Positions 52,840 through 61,928 of a DNA stretch of 64,000 nucleotides are shown piece after piece. A program made the translations under genes and the position numbers. The stretch spans positions 1,984,001-2,048,000 of the forward strand of contig NZ_CYTW01000001.1 of the NCBI RefSeq assembly GCF_001458215.1, read 5' to 3'. The notes under the pieces were generated by a model. That model ran no database searches, was not told the DNA's origin, and was given only the letters and a program-made list of their open reading frames with translations. The stretch comes from Shimia thalassica (GTDB lineage Bacteria > Pseudomonadota > Alphaproteobacteria > Rhodobacterales > Rhodobacteraceae). Within the stretch, counting starts at the first letter, position 1, and each line of letters begins with the position of its first letter.

Positions 52840-53805
52840 TCACCCTTTGCGGCGCGTTGCCCCCCAAATCTGAAGCAGTTCTGTTGCAACATGCGCGCCC
52901 GCAATTGCGGTTGCACCTGTTGTGTCAAAAGGAGGCGAAACCTCGACCACATCGCCACCAACCATGTTGATGCCGGCCAGATCACGCAGGATAATCGCGG
53001 CCTGACCACTGCTCAGGCCACCCCAGACAGGTGTCCCCGTGCCGGGCGCAAATGCCGGATCAAGACAATCGATATCAAACGTTACATATGTCGGATGTGA
53101 CCCAAGAATGGATTTGATCTTTTCCACAACCGCTGCCGGTCCGGTTTCGTGTACTTCGCGTGCATCTATGATGTTCACCCCCAAAGGATCTTCATTCACG
53201 GTGCGAATGCCCACCTGAACCGAGCGCGCAGGATCCACGAGACCCATTTTCACGGCCTTGTAAAACATGGTGCCGTGGTCGATCCGCTCCATATCATCAT
53301 CCGCCCAGGTGTCGGTATGGGCATCAAATTGCAACAAGGACAGCGGCCCGTATTTTTCGGCGTAGGCCTTGAGGATCGGGAAAGTCACATAATGGTCGCC
53401 CCCCAGTGCAAGGCTCGCCGCGCCCGCTTTCAGGATGCCGCGAATGTGGTTTGTCAGGGCATCGGGAAAATCCGAGACTTTGGCATAGTCAAAAGCAACA
53501 TCGCCGTAGTCGACAATGCTAAACTCATCCAGAACGCAATAATCCCAGCCATAAGGCGGATCAAAGGCCTGAAGCGTGCTTGCCTCTCGGATGGCGCGTG
53601 GCCCCAAACGTGTGCCCGGACGATTGGTGACAGCCTGATCAAATGGCACGCCGGTCACGGCGATATCGACATCTGTCAGATCTTTTGAATACCTTCTGCG
53701 CAGAAACGATGTCGCGCCGCCAAAGGTGTTTTCAAAGCTGCACCCCCGCATATCCTTACGGGTGAAGGCCTCGTCCACCTGATTTTTTGCATCTTCCAGC
53801 GCCAT
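52840..53805 (-). CDS. speB: agmatinase
   Basis: Agmatinase hydrolyses agmatine to putrescine and urea. The 321-residue ureohydrolase has the manganese-ligand motifs LALGGDHYVT, FDAHTDTW and TFDIDCLDPAFAPGTGTP in order. The close relative guanidinobutyrase has the same motifs, so the substrate is inferred from overall similarity. GGAGAG-like sequence precedes the ATG only weakly. It is upstream of the DUF1499 gene on the same strand but separated from it by 183 bases. Confidence 0.9.
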   Translation of the reverse strand: MALEDAKNQVDEAFTRKDMRGCSFENTFGGATSFLRRRYSKDLTDVDIAVTGVPFDQAVTNRPGTRLGPRAIREASTLQAFDPPYGWDYCVLDEFSIVDYGDVAFDYAKVSDFPDALTNHIRGILKAGAASLALGGDHYVTFPILKAYAEKYGPLSLLQFDAHTDTWADDDMERIDHGTMFYKAVKMGLVDPARSVQVGIRTVNEDPLGVNIIDAREVHETGPAAVVEKIKSILGSHPTYVTFDIDCLDPAFAPGTGTPVWGGLSSGQAAIILRDLAGINMVGGDVVEVSPPFDTTGATAIAGAHVATELLQIWGATRRKG

Positions 53806-53950
53806 GACACTCTCACTTTATCGGTCAAGAAATAATTTGATCAAATTCTGATCTACAGACATCTGTTGGTCAAGCCCCAACGCAACATTGAACCACGCCC
53901 CCTGCCCGATCACGTGGGCACGGGGCGATCTGCAGCAGTAATGAGCGGCC

Positions 53951-55111
53951 TTAAACCGGCTGGGCGGTTTCGACCAGCCGCGCAAAGAACGAGGCGCCGA
54001 CAGGTGAGACGTCATCGTTAAAGTTATAGTTGGGATTGTGCAGCCCTGCGCCGGGTCCCTGACCGACAAACAAATAGGCACCGGGACGCGCATTCAGCAT
54101 ATAAGCGAAATCTTCCGCGCCCATTTCTTTGCCCTGATTGTCCTCAACCGCATCCTCTCCAGAAATCTCGCGGGCGACACTGGCGGCAAAGGCAACTTTG
54201 TCAGCATTGTTGACCGTCGCCGGATAGCCTTTTTCATAGCGCAGCGTGGCTTCGACATCAAAGCTGGCGGCCTGACCCGCAACAATCTGCTGCATCCGGC
54301 GGATGATCATATCCTGAACCTCTGGTTCAAATGTGCGCACGGTTCCATTTAAATAGGCCGTATCGGGGATCACATTGTCGGTGCTGCCCGTATGGATTTG
54401 TGTGACCGACACAACCGCCTCTTGGCGCGCATCGTGGTTGCGGCTCAAAATGGTTTGAAGGGCCTGTGCAATTGATACAGCGGCAACCACCGGATCGCTT
54501 GTTTCATGCGGATAGGCCCCGTGCCCGCCGCGCCCTTGAATGTCGATATGAAACTCGTCCACCGCAGCCATGATCGGGCCGGGAGTCGTATAGAAATGCC
54601 CCAATTCGATGTCCGGCACGTTATGCAGGGCAAAGACCTGGTCGATGCCGAAGGTGTCCATGATGCCTTCTTCCACCATCACGCCGGCGCCACCGCCGCC
54701 TTCTTCTGCGGGTTGAAAGATCAACGCAACACGCCCTGAAAACCTGCGTGTTTCGGCAAGGTACTTGGCCGCGCCCAACAACATGGTTGTGTGCCCGTCA
54801 TGTCCGCAGGCATGCATTGCCCCCTCAACCGTCGACGCATAGTCGAGGCCGGTGGTCTCTGGCATCGGCAGCGCATCCATATCGGCCCGCAACCCGATTG
54901 TGCCCCCCTCGCCCTGACCGTTGATGATGGCGACCAGACCCGAGGTGGCGATGCCTTCGTGAATTTCATCCACGCCAAACTCGCGCAGCCGCTCGGCCAC
55001 GAAAGCCGCCGTTTCATGACAGTCGAATTCCAGTTCGGGATGCGCATGCAAGTGGCGGCGCCAGGTTTTCATCTCATCTGCATAGGCTGCAATGCTGTTC
55101 AGGACCGGCAT
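53951..55111 (-). CDS. M20 family amidohydrolase/aminoacylase
   Basis: This cytosolic metallo-hydrolase of about 386 residues belongs to the hippurate hydrolase/aminoacylase group. Metal and catalytic motifs are visible: HPELEFDCHETA, 'GLRADMDALPM', the Cys/His ligands in HACGHDGHTTM, and PAEEGGGGAGVMVEEG with the catalytic Glu pair. A dimerisation lid domain spans about 180-290. The ATG at 55111 is supported by AAGGAG eight bases upstream. It lies 145 bases upstream of speB on the same strand. Substrate (N-acyl amino acid or amino-acid amide) is not determined. Confidence 0.92.
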   Translation of the reverse strand: MPVLNSIAAYADEMKTWRRHLHAHPELEFDCHETAAFVAERLREFGVDEIHEGIATSGLVAIINGQGEGGTIGLRADMDALPMPETTGLDYASTVEGAMHACGHDGHTTMLLGAAKYLAETRRFSGRVALIFQPAEEGGGGAGVMVEEGIMDTFGIDQVFALHNVPDIELGHFYTTPGPIMAAVDEFHIDIQGRGGHGAYPHETSDPVVAAVSIAQALQTILSRNHDARQEAVVSVTQIHTGSTDNVIPDTAYLNGTVRTFEPEVQDMIIRRMQQIVAGQAASFDVEATLRYEKGYPATVNNADKVAFAASVAREISGEDAVEDNQGKEMGAEDFAYMLNARPGAYLFVGQGPGAGLHNPNYNFNDDVSPVGASFFARLVETAQPV

Positions 55112-55175
55112 GGGCTGGACTCCTTGTTCACGTTCATCTGATATGCATCTGAACACTGCCGCGAAGGGAACTGCA

Positions 55176-56003
55176 ATGGCCGAAAACCCACTTATTCTTG
55201 ACCCCAAGGGTGGCATGCCCCGTCTTCTGGAAATCATGCGCCGTCTTCGGGACCCGGAAACCGGATGCCCGTGGGATATTGAACAGGATTTCGCAACCAT
55301 CGCCCCTTATACCATCGAAGAAGCCTATGAAGTCGCGGATGCGATCGAACGCGAGGCGTGGGACGAACTAAAGGGTGAATTGGGGGATCTTTTGTTCCAA
55401 TCGGTTTTCCATGCCCAGATGGCACAGGAACGTGGTCTGTTTTCCTTTGATGAGGTCGCCGACACCATGTCGGACAAAATGGTGGCCCGCCACCCCCATG
55501 TGTTTGGCGACGAAAACCGAGACAAGTCGGCAGAACAACAAACGCGGGACTGGGAAACGATCAAGGCCGCAGAACGTGCGGGAAAACAGCAAAAAGGTAC
55601 GCTGGACGGGGTCGCGGTCGGGCTGCCGGCGCTGTTGCGGGCGGTCAAGCTTCAGAAACGCGCGGCGCGTGTCGGGTTTGACTGGCCTGATGTGTCTCAG
55701 GTTATCGACAAAATCGTCGAGGAAGCCGGTGAACTGGTCGAAGCCCGCGATACGCTGACCCAAAGCGAAGTCGAAGAGGAATTTGGCGATCTGCTGTTCG
55801 TCATGGCAAATCTGGCCCGCCATATGAATGTCGACCCCGAAGCGGCGCTGCGCGGCACAAACCAGAAATTCATCCGGCGGTTTGAGGGAATCGAAGCCAG
55901 ACTGGCAGCGGAAGGCAAAACGCCCGCGCAAGCCGACCTCGAGGAAATGGATGCGCTTTGGAATGCGATCAAGGTGGAAGAAAAATCTGGAAACAGTACC
56001 TGA
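55176..56003 (+). CDS. mazG: nucleoside triphosphate pyrophosphohydrolase
   Basis: MazG hydrolyses NTPs to NMP and pyrophosphate, and in E. coli affects ppGpp. The 275-residue protein has two MazG domains. The first (about 30-110) has ETGCPWDIEQDF and 'EEAYEVADAIEREAWDELKGELGDLL'. The second (about 165-240) has 'VEEAGELVEARDT' and 'EEEFGDLLFVMANLARH', with the metal-binding EExxE/ExxD patterns. The ATG at 55176 has GAAGGG upstream. It is divergent from the M20 gene. Its stop codon forms part of the iron-rhodo-type box of the next gene. Confidence 0.94.
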   Translation: MAENPLILDPKGGMPRLLEIMRRLRDPETGCPWDIEQDFATIAPYTIEEAYEVADAIEREAWDELKGELGDLLFQSVFHAQMAQERGLFSFDEVADTMSDKMVARHPHVFGDENRDKSAEQQTRDWETIKAAERAGKQQKGTLDGVAVGLPALLRAVKLQKRAARVGFDWPDVSQVIDKIVEEAGELVEARDTLTQSEVEEEFGDLLFVMANLARHMNVDPEAALRGTNQKFIRRFEGIEARLAAEGKTPAQADLEEMDALWNAIKVEEKSGNST

Positions 56004-56015
56004 ACAATTTATTCA
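56001..56015. promoter_or_regulatory. candidate iron-rhodo box (TGA-N9-TCA)
   Basis: TGA-ACAATTTAT-TCA matches the minimal RirA-type iron-rhodo box. It overlaps the mazG stop and lies immediately upstream of the predicted promoter of the iron-binding protein gene. The motif is short, so chance is possible; the iron function of the gene raises its weight. Confidence 0.45.
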
Positions 56016-56019
56016 GGTA

Positions 56020-56048
56020 TTGACCCAATAAAATTACTCAGGTATTTG
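56020..56048 (+). promoter_or_regulatory. predicted promoter of the iron-binding protein gene
   Basis: TTGACC and TATTTG are spaced exactly 17 bases apart. A direct repeat (TCAGGTATT) at 56013-56021 and 56038-56046, 25 bases apart, overlaps both boxes. Confidence 0.5.
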
Positions 56049-56084
56049 CCTCATCAACTGAAATAGTGAAAATGAGACAGACCA

Positions 56085-57098
56085 GTGTTTTCAAAATTCA
56101 AATCCGCCTTCCTTGCTACTACGGCTCTTGCAGTTGCGACACCGGTTCTGGCCGAAGAAGTAAACGTCTATTCCTATCGTCAGCCCGAGCTGATCAAACC
56201 TCTGACTGACGCCTTCACGGAAGAAACAGGAATTGAAGTCAACGTTGCCTATCTGAAAAAGGGCATGATCGAACGGATGACCGCAGAAGGCACACGTTCG
56301 CCTGCGGATCTGGTTCTGACCGTCGACATTTCGCGCCTGTCTGCCGTTGTCGAAGCCGGTCTGACACAGCCCGTTGAAAGCGATGTCCTCAAGGCGAACG
56401 TTCCCAGCCTGTATCACGATCCCGACGGAGAATGGTGGGGTTTGACGACACGTGCCCGTATCGTCTATGCCTCGAAGGACCGTGTTCAAGAAGGTGAAGT
56501 CACCACCTATGAAGACCTTGCTGATCCCAAGTGGAAAGGCCGTATTTGCACGCGTTCCGGCACCAATGCCTATAACGTCGCGCTGACATCCGCGGTCATC
56601 CACCACCTTGGTGAAGACGGCGCAAAAGCATGGCTTGAAGGTGTTAAAGACAATCTTGCCCGCAAACCTCAAGGCAACGACCGCGCACAGGTCAAGGCCA
56701 TCTGGGCCGGCGAATGTGACATCGCCATCGGCAACACCTATTACATGGGCAAAATGCTGAACGACGACGAGCAAAAAGAATGGGCTGAAAGCGTCAATGT
56801 CGTGTTCCCGACATTTGAAGGTGCCGGAACCCATGTCAACATTTCGGGTGTTGCGATGGCCAAACATGCGCCCCACCCCGAGGCCGCTTTGAAGATGATG
56901 GAATTCCTGACATCGCCCAAGGCGCAGGAAGTCTATGCAAAGGCCAACTTTGAATATCCCATCGCGCCCGGCTCGGAAGCTGACGCATTGGTTCAAAGCT
57001 GGGGTGACTTTACAGCCGACGATGTGAACCTGATGACACTGGCGGAAAAGCGCTCGATGGCGCTTAAGCTGACAGAAGAAGTCGACTTTGACGGCTAA
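56085..57098 (+). CDS. iron(III) ABC transporter substrate-binding protein (FbpA/FutA-like)
   Basis: This 337-residue periplasmic ferric-iron binding protein has a signal peptide (ending TPVLA-EE). The FbpA fold is seen in 'VNVYSYRQPELIKPLTDAFTEETGIEVNVAYLKKGMIERMTAEG' and 'GRICTRSGTNAYNVALTSAVI'. The tyrosine pair 'GNTYYMGKM' provides iron ligands. The GTG at 56085 is the only start that leaves the signal peptide intact. No permease or ATPase gene follows, so the rest of the transporter is elsewhere. A likely iron-responsive promoter lies upstream and a terminator follows 27 bases after the stop. Confidence 0.93.
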   Translation: MFSKFKSAFLATTALAVATPVLAEEVNVYSYRQPELIKPLTDAFTEETGIEVNVAYLKKGMIERMTAEGTRSPADLVLTVDISRLSAVVEAGLTQPVESDVLKANVPSLYHDPDGEWWGLTTRARIVYASKDRVQEGEVTTYEDLADPKWKGRICTRSGTNAYNVALTSAVIHHLGEDGAKAWLEGVKDNLARKPQGNDRAQVKAIWAGECDIAIGNTYYMGKMLNDDEQKEWAESVNVVFPTFEGAGTHVNISGVAMAKHAPHPEAALKMMEFLTSPKAQEVYAKANFEYPIAPGSEADALVQSWGDFTADDVNLMTLAEKRSMALKLTEEVDFDG

Positions 57099-57124
57099 GC
57101 GTCTGTGCTAAATTGAATTCTGAG

Positions 57125-57152
57125 ATGGCGCCCTGTTCGGAGCGCCATTTTT
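57125..57152 (+). terminator. terminator after iron-binding protein gene
   Basis: ATGGCGC / GCGCCAT arms, extended by CC/GG inside, are followed by TTTTT. Confidence 0.8.
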
Positions 57153-57187
57153 CGTTTGGCGGCTTGTGTGATTAACTTGAGCGTTTT

Positions 57188-57204
57188 GCGAGGCTCTGCC
57201 TCGC
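57188..57204. repeat. short GC-rich hairpin, possible dispersed repeat
   Basis: GCGAGGC-TCT-GCCTCGC is followed by CTCCGGGATATTTGAGGCC. That combination resembles a common dispersed intergenic element of Rhodobacteraceae genomes, but no second copy lies in this window. Confidence 0.35.
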
Positions 57205-57325
57205 GCTCCGGGATATTTGAGGCCAGAAGAAGACGCCATGCGGAAATTTGCCGAGGGGCGTAGACAAGCCTTTCGGACTGTGACCAAAGTCAGGGAAAAC
57301 CACAGGACAGGAAAGGCTCGGCAGC

Positions 57326-58267
57326 ATGGCGCCACGCAAGATCATAATCGACACGGACCCCGGTCAGGACGATGCTGTTGCAATCCTTTTGGCACTGGCC
57401 AGTCCGGATGAGATCGACGTTGTCGGAATTACCGCGGTTGCCGGCAATGTGCCGCTTCCCCTGACGCAGAAAAATGCGCGTATTGTTTGTGAGTTGGCAG
57501 GCAAACCGGACGTAAAGGTTTTTGCCGGGTGTGATCGCCCCTTGGGGCGTGATCTTGTCACGGCGGAACATGTGCACGGGAAATCGGGACTGGACGGGCC
57601 TGATCTGCCGGATCCGACGATGCCCTTGCAGGATCAGCATGCGGTGGACTTCATCATTGAGACTCTGCGCGCCCATCCCCCGAAAACCATTACACTGTGC
57701 CCCTTGGGGCCGCTGACCAATGTGGCGATGGCGTTTGAAAAAGCCCCCGACATTGTCGACCGTGTGCAGGAAATTGTTTTGATGGGGGGCGCCTATTTCG
57801 AAGTAGGCAACATCACCCCAGCGGCAGAGTTCAACATTTATGTTGACCCGCAGGCTGCGCATATTGTGTTTTCCGCTGGTGCGCCAATTGTTGTGATGCC
57901 GCTGGATGTGACGCACAAGGCGCTGGTCACACAGCCGCGCAACGACGCCTTTCGCGCCCTTGGCACTCCGGTCGGGATTGCCGTCGCCGAGATGACCGAT
58001 TTCTTTGAGCGGTTTGACAAAGAGAAGTACGGCAGCAGCGGCGCGCCTTTGCATGACCCTTGCGTGACGGCCTATTTGTTGCGCCCCGATCTGTTTCAGG
58101 GGCGCAATGTCAACGTAATGATCGAAACGCGTTCGGAACTGACTTTGGGCATGACTGTCGCGGATTGGTGGGGGGTGACGGATCGTGCGCCCAACGCCCT
58201 GTTTATCGGGGATGTTGATGCGGATGGGTTCTTTGATTTGCTGACCGAGCGGCTGGGCCGGTTATGA
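57326..58267 (+). CDS. nucleoside hydrolase (IUNH family)
   Basis: This 313-residue enzyme cleaves the N-glycosidic bond of ribonucleosides. The calcium-binding signature DTDPGQDDAVAI is at residues ~9-20, and further ligands lie in 'LGPLTNVAMAF', 'MGGAYFEVGNITPAAEFNIYVDPQAA' and 'LHDPCVTAYLL'. Whether it prefers purine or pyrimidine nucleosides cannot be told. Its stop overlaps the start of the GNAT gene by four bases, so the downstream genes are coupled to it. Confidence 0.93.
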   Translation: MAPRKIIIDTDPGQDDAVAILLALASPDEIDVVGITAVAGNVPLPLTQKNARIVCELAGKPDVKVFAGCDRPLGRDLVTAEHVHGKSGLDGPDLPDPTMPLQDQHAVDFIIETLRAHPPKTITLCPLGPLTNVAMAFEKAPDIVDRVQEIVLMGGAYFEVGNITPAAEFNIYVDPQAAHIVFSAGAPIVVMPLDVTHKALVTQPRNDAFRALGTPVGIAVAEMTDFFERFDKEKYGSSGAPLHDPCVTAYLLRPDLFQGRNVNVMIETRSELTLGMTVADWWGVTDRAPNALFIGDVDADGFFDLLTERLGRL

Positions 58268-58713
58268 GCGCCGCCCTGCATCTGGCGCGGGCCGAAAATA
58301 TTGAAAAGCTGCTGCCATTGGTGGCGGCCTTTCATGCCGAGGAAGGCATTTCTCAAGAAGATGCCACACGTCGCGCGGCATTGATGCCCCTTCTGGAGGG
58401 ATCGCCCTTGGGGGCGGTCTATCTTATTGGTCCGACGCGGGCACCGATCGGATATATTGTCGTGACCTTTGGCTGGTCTATCGAGTTTGGCGGGATGGAT
58501 TCCTTTGTGGACGAATTGTTCATCCGTCCGGCGGTGCGCGGTCGTGGCATTGCGACCGAAGTTCTGATTGCGTTGCCCAAAGCCCTGTCCGAGGCCGGTG
58601 TGCGGGCCGTGCATCTTGAGGTGGACCGAGACAATGACGTGGGACACCGCCTATATACCAAAACTGGTTTTCAGGGCCGCGACCGATATATGTTGATGAC
58701 ACGCAAACTTTAG
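58264..58713 (+). CDS. GNAT family N-acetyltransferase
   Basis: This 149-residue acetyltransferase has the GNAT acetyl-CoA motif 'DELFIRPAVRGRGIATEVL' (R/Q-x-x-G-x-G/A form) around residues 85-103 and a C-terminal 'NDVGHRLYTKTGFQGRDRYMLM', typical of the fold. The acceptor is unknown. It overlaps the nucleoside hydrolase gene by four bases and lies nine bases before selO, forming a three-gene unit. Confidence 0.9.
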   Translation: MSAALHLARAENIEKLLPLVAAFHAEEGISQEDATRRAALMPLLEGSPLGAVYLIGPTRAPIGYIVVTFGWSIEFGGMDSFVDELFIRPAVRGRGIATEVLIALPKALSEAGVRAVHLEVDRDNDVGHRLYTKTGFQGRDRYMLMTRKL

Positions 58714-58722
58714 GTGCGGCAC

Positions 58723-60129
58723 ATGGCTTTGCAGATCCCTTTTGAGAACACCTATGTCCGGCTGCCGGATCGACTGTTCACCCGCACCCATCCGGTACCG
58801 GTCAAGGCGCCAGAACTATTGGCGTTCAATCATCCGCTTGCCCGTGATCTCGGCATCTCGGGAGACGATGACATAGAAGAGCTGGCACGCGTTTTCGGGG
58901 GTAACGAAATCCCTGATGGGGCAGATCCGCTGGCCCAGCTTTATGCGGCGCATCAGTTTGGCCACTGGAACCCTCAGTTGGGGGATGGCCGGGCCGTTCT
59001 TCTGGGCGAGGTCAAGGGGCGCGATCTTCAGCTCAAAGGCTCGGGGCGCACACCTTATTCGCGAAATGGTGATGGGCGCGCCTGGGTTGGTCCCGTGCTG
59101 CGGGAATTTGTCGTAAGTGAAGCCATGCATGCGCTTGGCATTCCGACCACGCGTGCCCTTGCCGCGGTGGCCACAGGCGAAACGATCCAACGCGAGACCA
59201 CCCTGCCCGGCGCTGTGCTGACCCGTGTGGCCAGCAGCCATATCCGCGTTGGCACCTTTCAGGCGTTAGCGGCCAGACAAGATCAAGCCGGGTTGCAGGC
59301 CCTGTTCGACTATGCCTGTGAGCGGCATTATCCGGACGTGTCCGATCCGCTTGGATTTCTCAAGGCGGTTATCGCGCGTCAGGCCAGTCTGGTCAGCCAA
59401 TGGATGTCGGTCGGATTTATCCATGGGGTTATGAACACGGACAACTGTGCAATTTCCGGCGAAACCATTGATTACGGCCCCTGCGCCTTTATGGATGCCT
59501 ATCATCCGATGACGGTGTTTTCGTCGATTGATCGCACGGGTCGCTATGCCTATGCGGCGCAGGCGGACATTATCGTGTGGAACATGGCACAGCTGGCGAC
59601 AGCTCTTGTACTGCTGATGCCTGACAGTGATCTGGCCGTGGAAGAGTTCACCAAAGCCATTCACGCCATGCCCGATCTTTTGCAAGAACTTTGGTCGCAA
59701 ACCCTTTTGCGTAAAATCGGCATTCGCAACGCCCGGAAAGGTGACAGCGAACTCAGTGCCTCTTTGTTGCAGATGATGACCGATCAGGGCGCGGATTTCA
59801 CAAATACCTTTGCCGCCCTTGGCACCGACACGGCCCAGGACCAGTTTGTCGACCGTGACGCGTTTGAAAGCTGGGCGCGCACCTGGCGCAACCGGATCGA
59901 GGGCGAAGACGACCCCTATGGCGTGATGCGCGCAACAAATCCGGTTCTGATCCCGCGCAACCACCGGATTGAGCAGATGATTCAGGCCGCCGTGACGGGG
60001 GACATGGCGCCCTTCAGCCGCTTGATGCAGGCCTTGTCAGCGCCGTTTGATGACACTTCGGAGTTTGCCGATCTGCGTCGGCCCCCACTGGAAAATGAAC
60101 GGGTGCGTGCCACGTTCTGTGGCACCTAA
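58723..60129 (+). CDS. selO: protein adenylyltransferase SelO
   Basis: SelO (YdiU/UPF0061) is a pseudokinase-fold enzyme that transfers AMP to Ser, Thr or Tyr of target proteins. The 468-residue protein has the family segments 'QFGHWNPQLGDGRAVLLGE', 'LKGSGRTPYSRNGDGRAWVGPVLREFVVSEAM' and 'HGVMNTDNCAISGETIDYGPCAFMD'. The C-terminus ends FCGT, so the Cys that is redox-active (or selenocysteine in animals) is kept. The ATG at 58723 has AGGTG upstream; a GTG nine bases earlier is weaker. Confidence 0.94.
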   Translation: MALQIPFENTYVRLPDRLFTRTHPVPVKAPELLAFNHPLARDLGISGDDDIEELARVFGGNEIPDGADPLAQLYAAHQFGHWNPQLGDGRAVLLGEVKGRDLQLKGSGRTPYSRNGDGRAWVGPVLREFVVSEAMHALGIPTTRALAAVATGETIQRETTLPGAVLTRVASSHIRVGTFQALAARQDQAGLQALFDYACERHYPDVSDPLGFLKAVIARQASLVSQWMSVGFIHGVMNTDNCAISGETIDYGPCAFMDAYHPMTVFSSIDRTGRYAYAAQADIIVWNMAQLATALVLLMPDSDLAVEEFTKAIHAMPDLLQELWSQTLLRKIGIRNARKGDSELSASLLQMMTDQGADFTNTFAALGTDTAQDQFVDRDAFESWARTWRNRIEGEDDPYGVMRATNPVLIPRNHRIEQMIQAAVTGDMAPFSRLMQALSAPFDDTSEFADLRRPPLENERVRATFCGT

Positions 60130-60164
60130 GGCGAGGCCCTTTAATACCTTCAGTGGCTGGCGGG

Positions 60165-61040
60165 CTATTTGCGATTGATCAGGGTCAGACCCAAGGCCAC
60201 AAGCCCTAGTGCGGCCCAGATCGACAGGCTGACCTGTTCGCCCAGCAACCACCAGCCCAGAAAGACGCTGAAGACGGGTGACAGAAAGCTGAAAGAGGCA
60301 ACGCTTGACGCCGGATAGATCGACATCAGCCAGAACCAGAACAAATAGGCAATTGCCGCCACACCGATGGATTGGAACAAAAGACCAGCAAAATGAACCA
60401 GTTGCGGGTCTCGAGTGAGCGGTCCGAACAGGGGCGCAACCGCAATGAGTGCAATGCTCGACACAATCAGTTGCCACATCAACTGCGTTTCCGGCTTTTC
60501 CTTGGCCAGCGGCGTCACACGCACCACAAGCGCAATCCCCGCCCAGGCAAGGGCCGCAACAAAGGCCAGAACATCCCCCAAAATTGATGCGCTTCCACCC
60601 TGTCTGTCGGCAAGGGCAATTCCAACGCCAATCATCGCAAGGATCAGACCAATCACCCGTGTCTTGGTCAGCCGTTCGCCGGGCAAAATGAAATGGGCGA
60701 CCAACGCCAGCCAAACCGGCATTGAATAGAAAATGACACTGGCCCGCGACACGGTTGTCAGATCAAGAGACAGGTATAAGCATACGAATTCTATTGTAAA
60801 AAGCGCGCCAGACAAAATGCCGGCCCAGACAACCGGCCTTGTGCGTGTGAAGGGTTTGGACCGCCACATCATCCAGATGGCAACCACCACCAGACCGATG
60901 ATCGAGCGCACGCCCGCGGCAAAAACCGGAGAGAACCCTCCGTTGGTGACCTTTATGACCACCTGATTGAAGGCCAGCACCCCTGCAAAGAGAACAAGCG
61001 CCGTGACCCCGAAGGTATCGATATGTGATTTGCGTTCCAT
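60165..61040 (-). CDS. DMT superfamily (EamA) transporter
   Basis: This inner-membrane protein of about 291 residues has ten membrane segments in two EamA repeats. Examples are 'FGVTALVLFAGVLAFNQVVIKVTNGGFSPVFAAGVRS' at the start and 'AYLFWFWLMSIYPASSVASFSFLSPVFSVFLGWWLLGE' in the second repeat. Members export metabolites such as amino acids; the substrate is unknown. The start MERKSHIDTFG at 61040 is the family-like one. It is divergent from the EEP-family gene and convergent with selO. Confidence 0.9.
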   Translation of the reverse strand: MERKSHIDTFGVTALVLFAGVLAFNQVVIKVTNGGFSPVFAAGVRSIIGLVVVAIWMMWRSKPFTRTRPVVWAGILSGALFTIEFVCLYLSLDLTTVSRASVIFYSMPVWLALVAHFILPGERLTKTRVIGLILAMIGVGIALADRQGGSASILGDVLAFVAALAWAGIALVVRVTPLAKEKPETQLMWQLIVSSIALIAVAPLFGPLTRDPQLVHFAGLLFQSIGVAAIAYLFWFWLMSIYPASSVASFSFLSPVFSVFLGWWLLGEQVSLSIWAALGLVALGLTLINRK

Positions 61041-61168
61041 TCCCGCAGTCGCGCGCCGAACTGCCCTAAAGTCAAGCACTTACAAAAGGAACGTTGCGTA
61101 GCGACATAACAACCTCTGGCAATGCGTGAAGGTGCGTGTCATCACATGGGTTCAAACGGAAAGAACCT

Positions 61169-61864
61169 ATGTCTGACACGCTGCGTATCGCGACCTATAA
61201 TTTGCAAAAATGCGTTGGGCTCGACATGCGCCGTCGACCGGATCGATCCCTTCAGGTGATCAACGCGCTGAAAGCGGACATCGTGATCCTGCAGGAAGCG
61301 GACAAACGCCTGCCACCGCGCCCCGCTGCCTTGCCGCACGATATTCTGAACCATCATGGGTGGCATATTCTGCCCTTTGGACAAGTGGGCGGCTCGCTCG
61401 GGTGGCATGGCAATGCCATGCTGGTCAAAGGCTCTGTTACGATGACAGACAGCCAAAAACTCGACCTGCCGGGTTTGGAACCCCGAGGGGCGATTTGTGC
61501 GGAACTCGAAACCCCGATCGGACCATTGCGTATTATCGGCACCCACCTTGGCCTGATCCGGCGATACCGGCTGATGCAACTGTCCCTTTTGACACGGCAC
61601 ATGCGCGACAAAGGTGGCATGCCCACGGTTCTTGCCGGTGATTTCAACGAATGGGGATCAAAAACGGCGCTTGATGCCGCGACACCCGGTGTCACTTTCG
61701 CCGACACAGGTCACAGTTTTCCGGCACCTCGTCCGATCGCCGCACTGGACGCCTTCGCGCTGAGCAAAGGGATCAAGGTCACCGACACCCAAGTGCACCG
61801 CGAACGGCCCGCACATATTGCGTCAGACCACCTTCCCGTCTGGATTGATATTCAACGCACCTGA
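61169..61864 (+). CDS. endonuclease/exonuclease/phosphatase (EEP) family hydrolase
   Basis: This 231-residue metal-dependent hydrolase has the EEP-fold motifs in order: ATYNLQKCVGLD, 'DIVILQEAD', 'RIIGTHLGLIRRYRL', 'VLAGDFNEWG' and the final catalytic 'ASDHLPVWIDI'. These supply the Asn, Glu, Asp, Asn and His of the DNase I-like active site. There is no signal peptide. The substrate (phosphodiester in nucleic acid or phospholipid) is not determined. The ATG at 61169 has GGAAAG upstream. Confidence 0.9.
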   Translation: MSDTLRIATYNLQKCVGLDMRRRPDRSLQVINALKADIVILQEADKRLPPRPAALPHDILNHHGWHILPFGQVGGSLGWHGNAMLVKGSVTMTDSQKLDLPGLEPRGAICAELETPIGPLRIIGTHLGLIRRYRLMQLSLLTRHMRDKGGMPTVLAGDFNEWGSKTALDAATPGVTFADTGHSFPAPRPIAALDAFALSKGIKVTDTQVHRERPAHIASDHLPVWIDIQRT

Positions 61865-61928
61865 TGGTTGAGCCAGCTGGCATGCCCATGCTAGGCCAAC
61901 TGCAAATATCTGAATTAGGACAGTTTTC

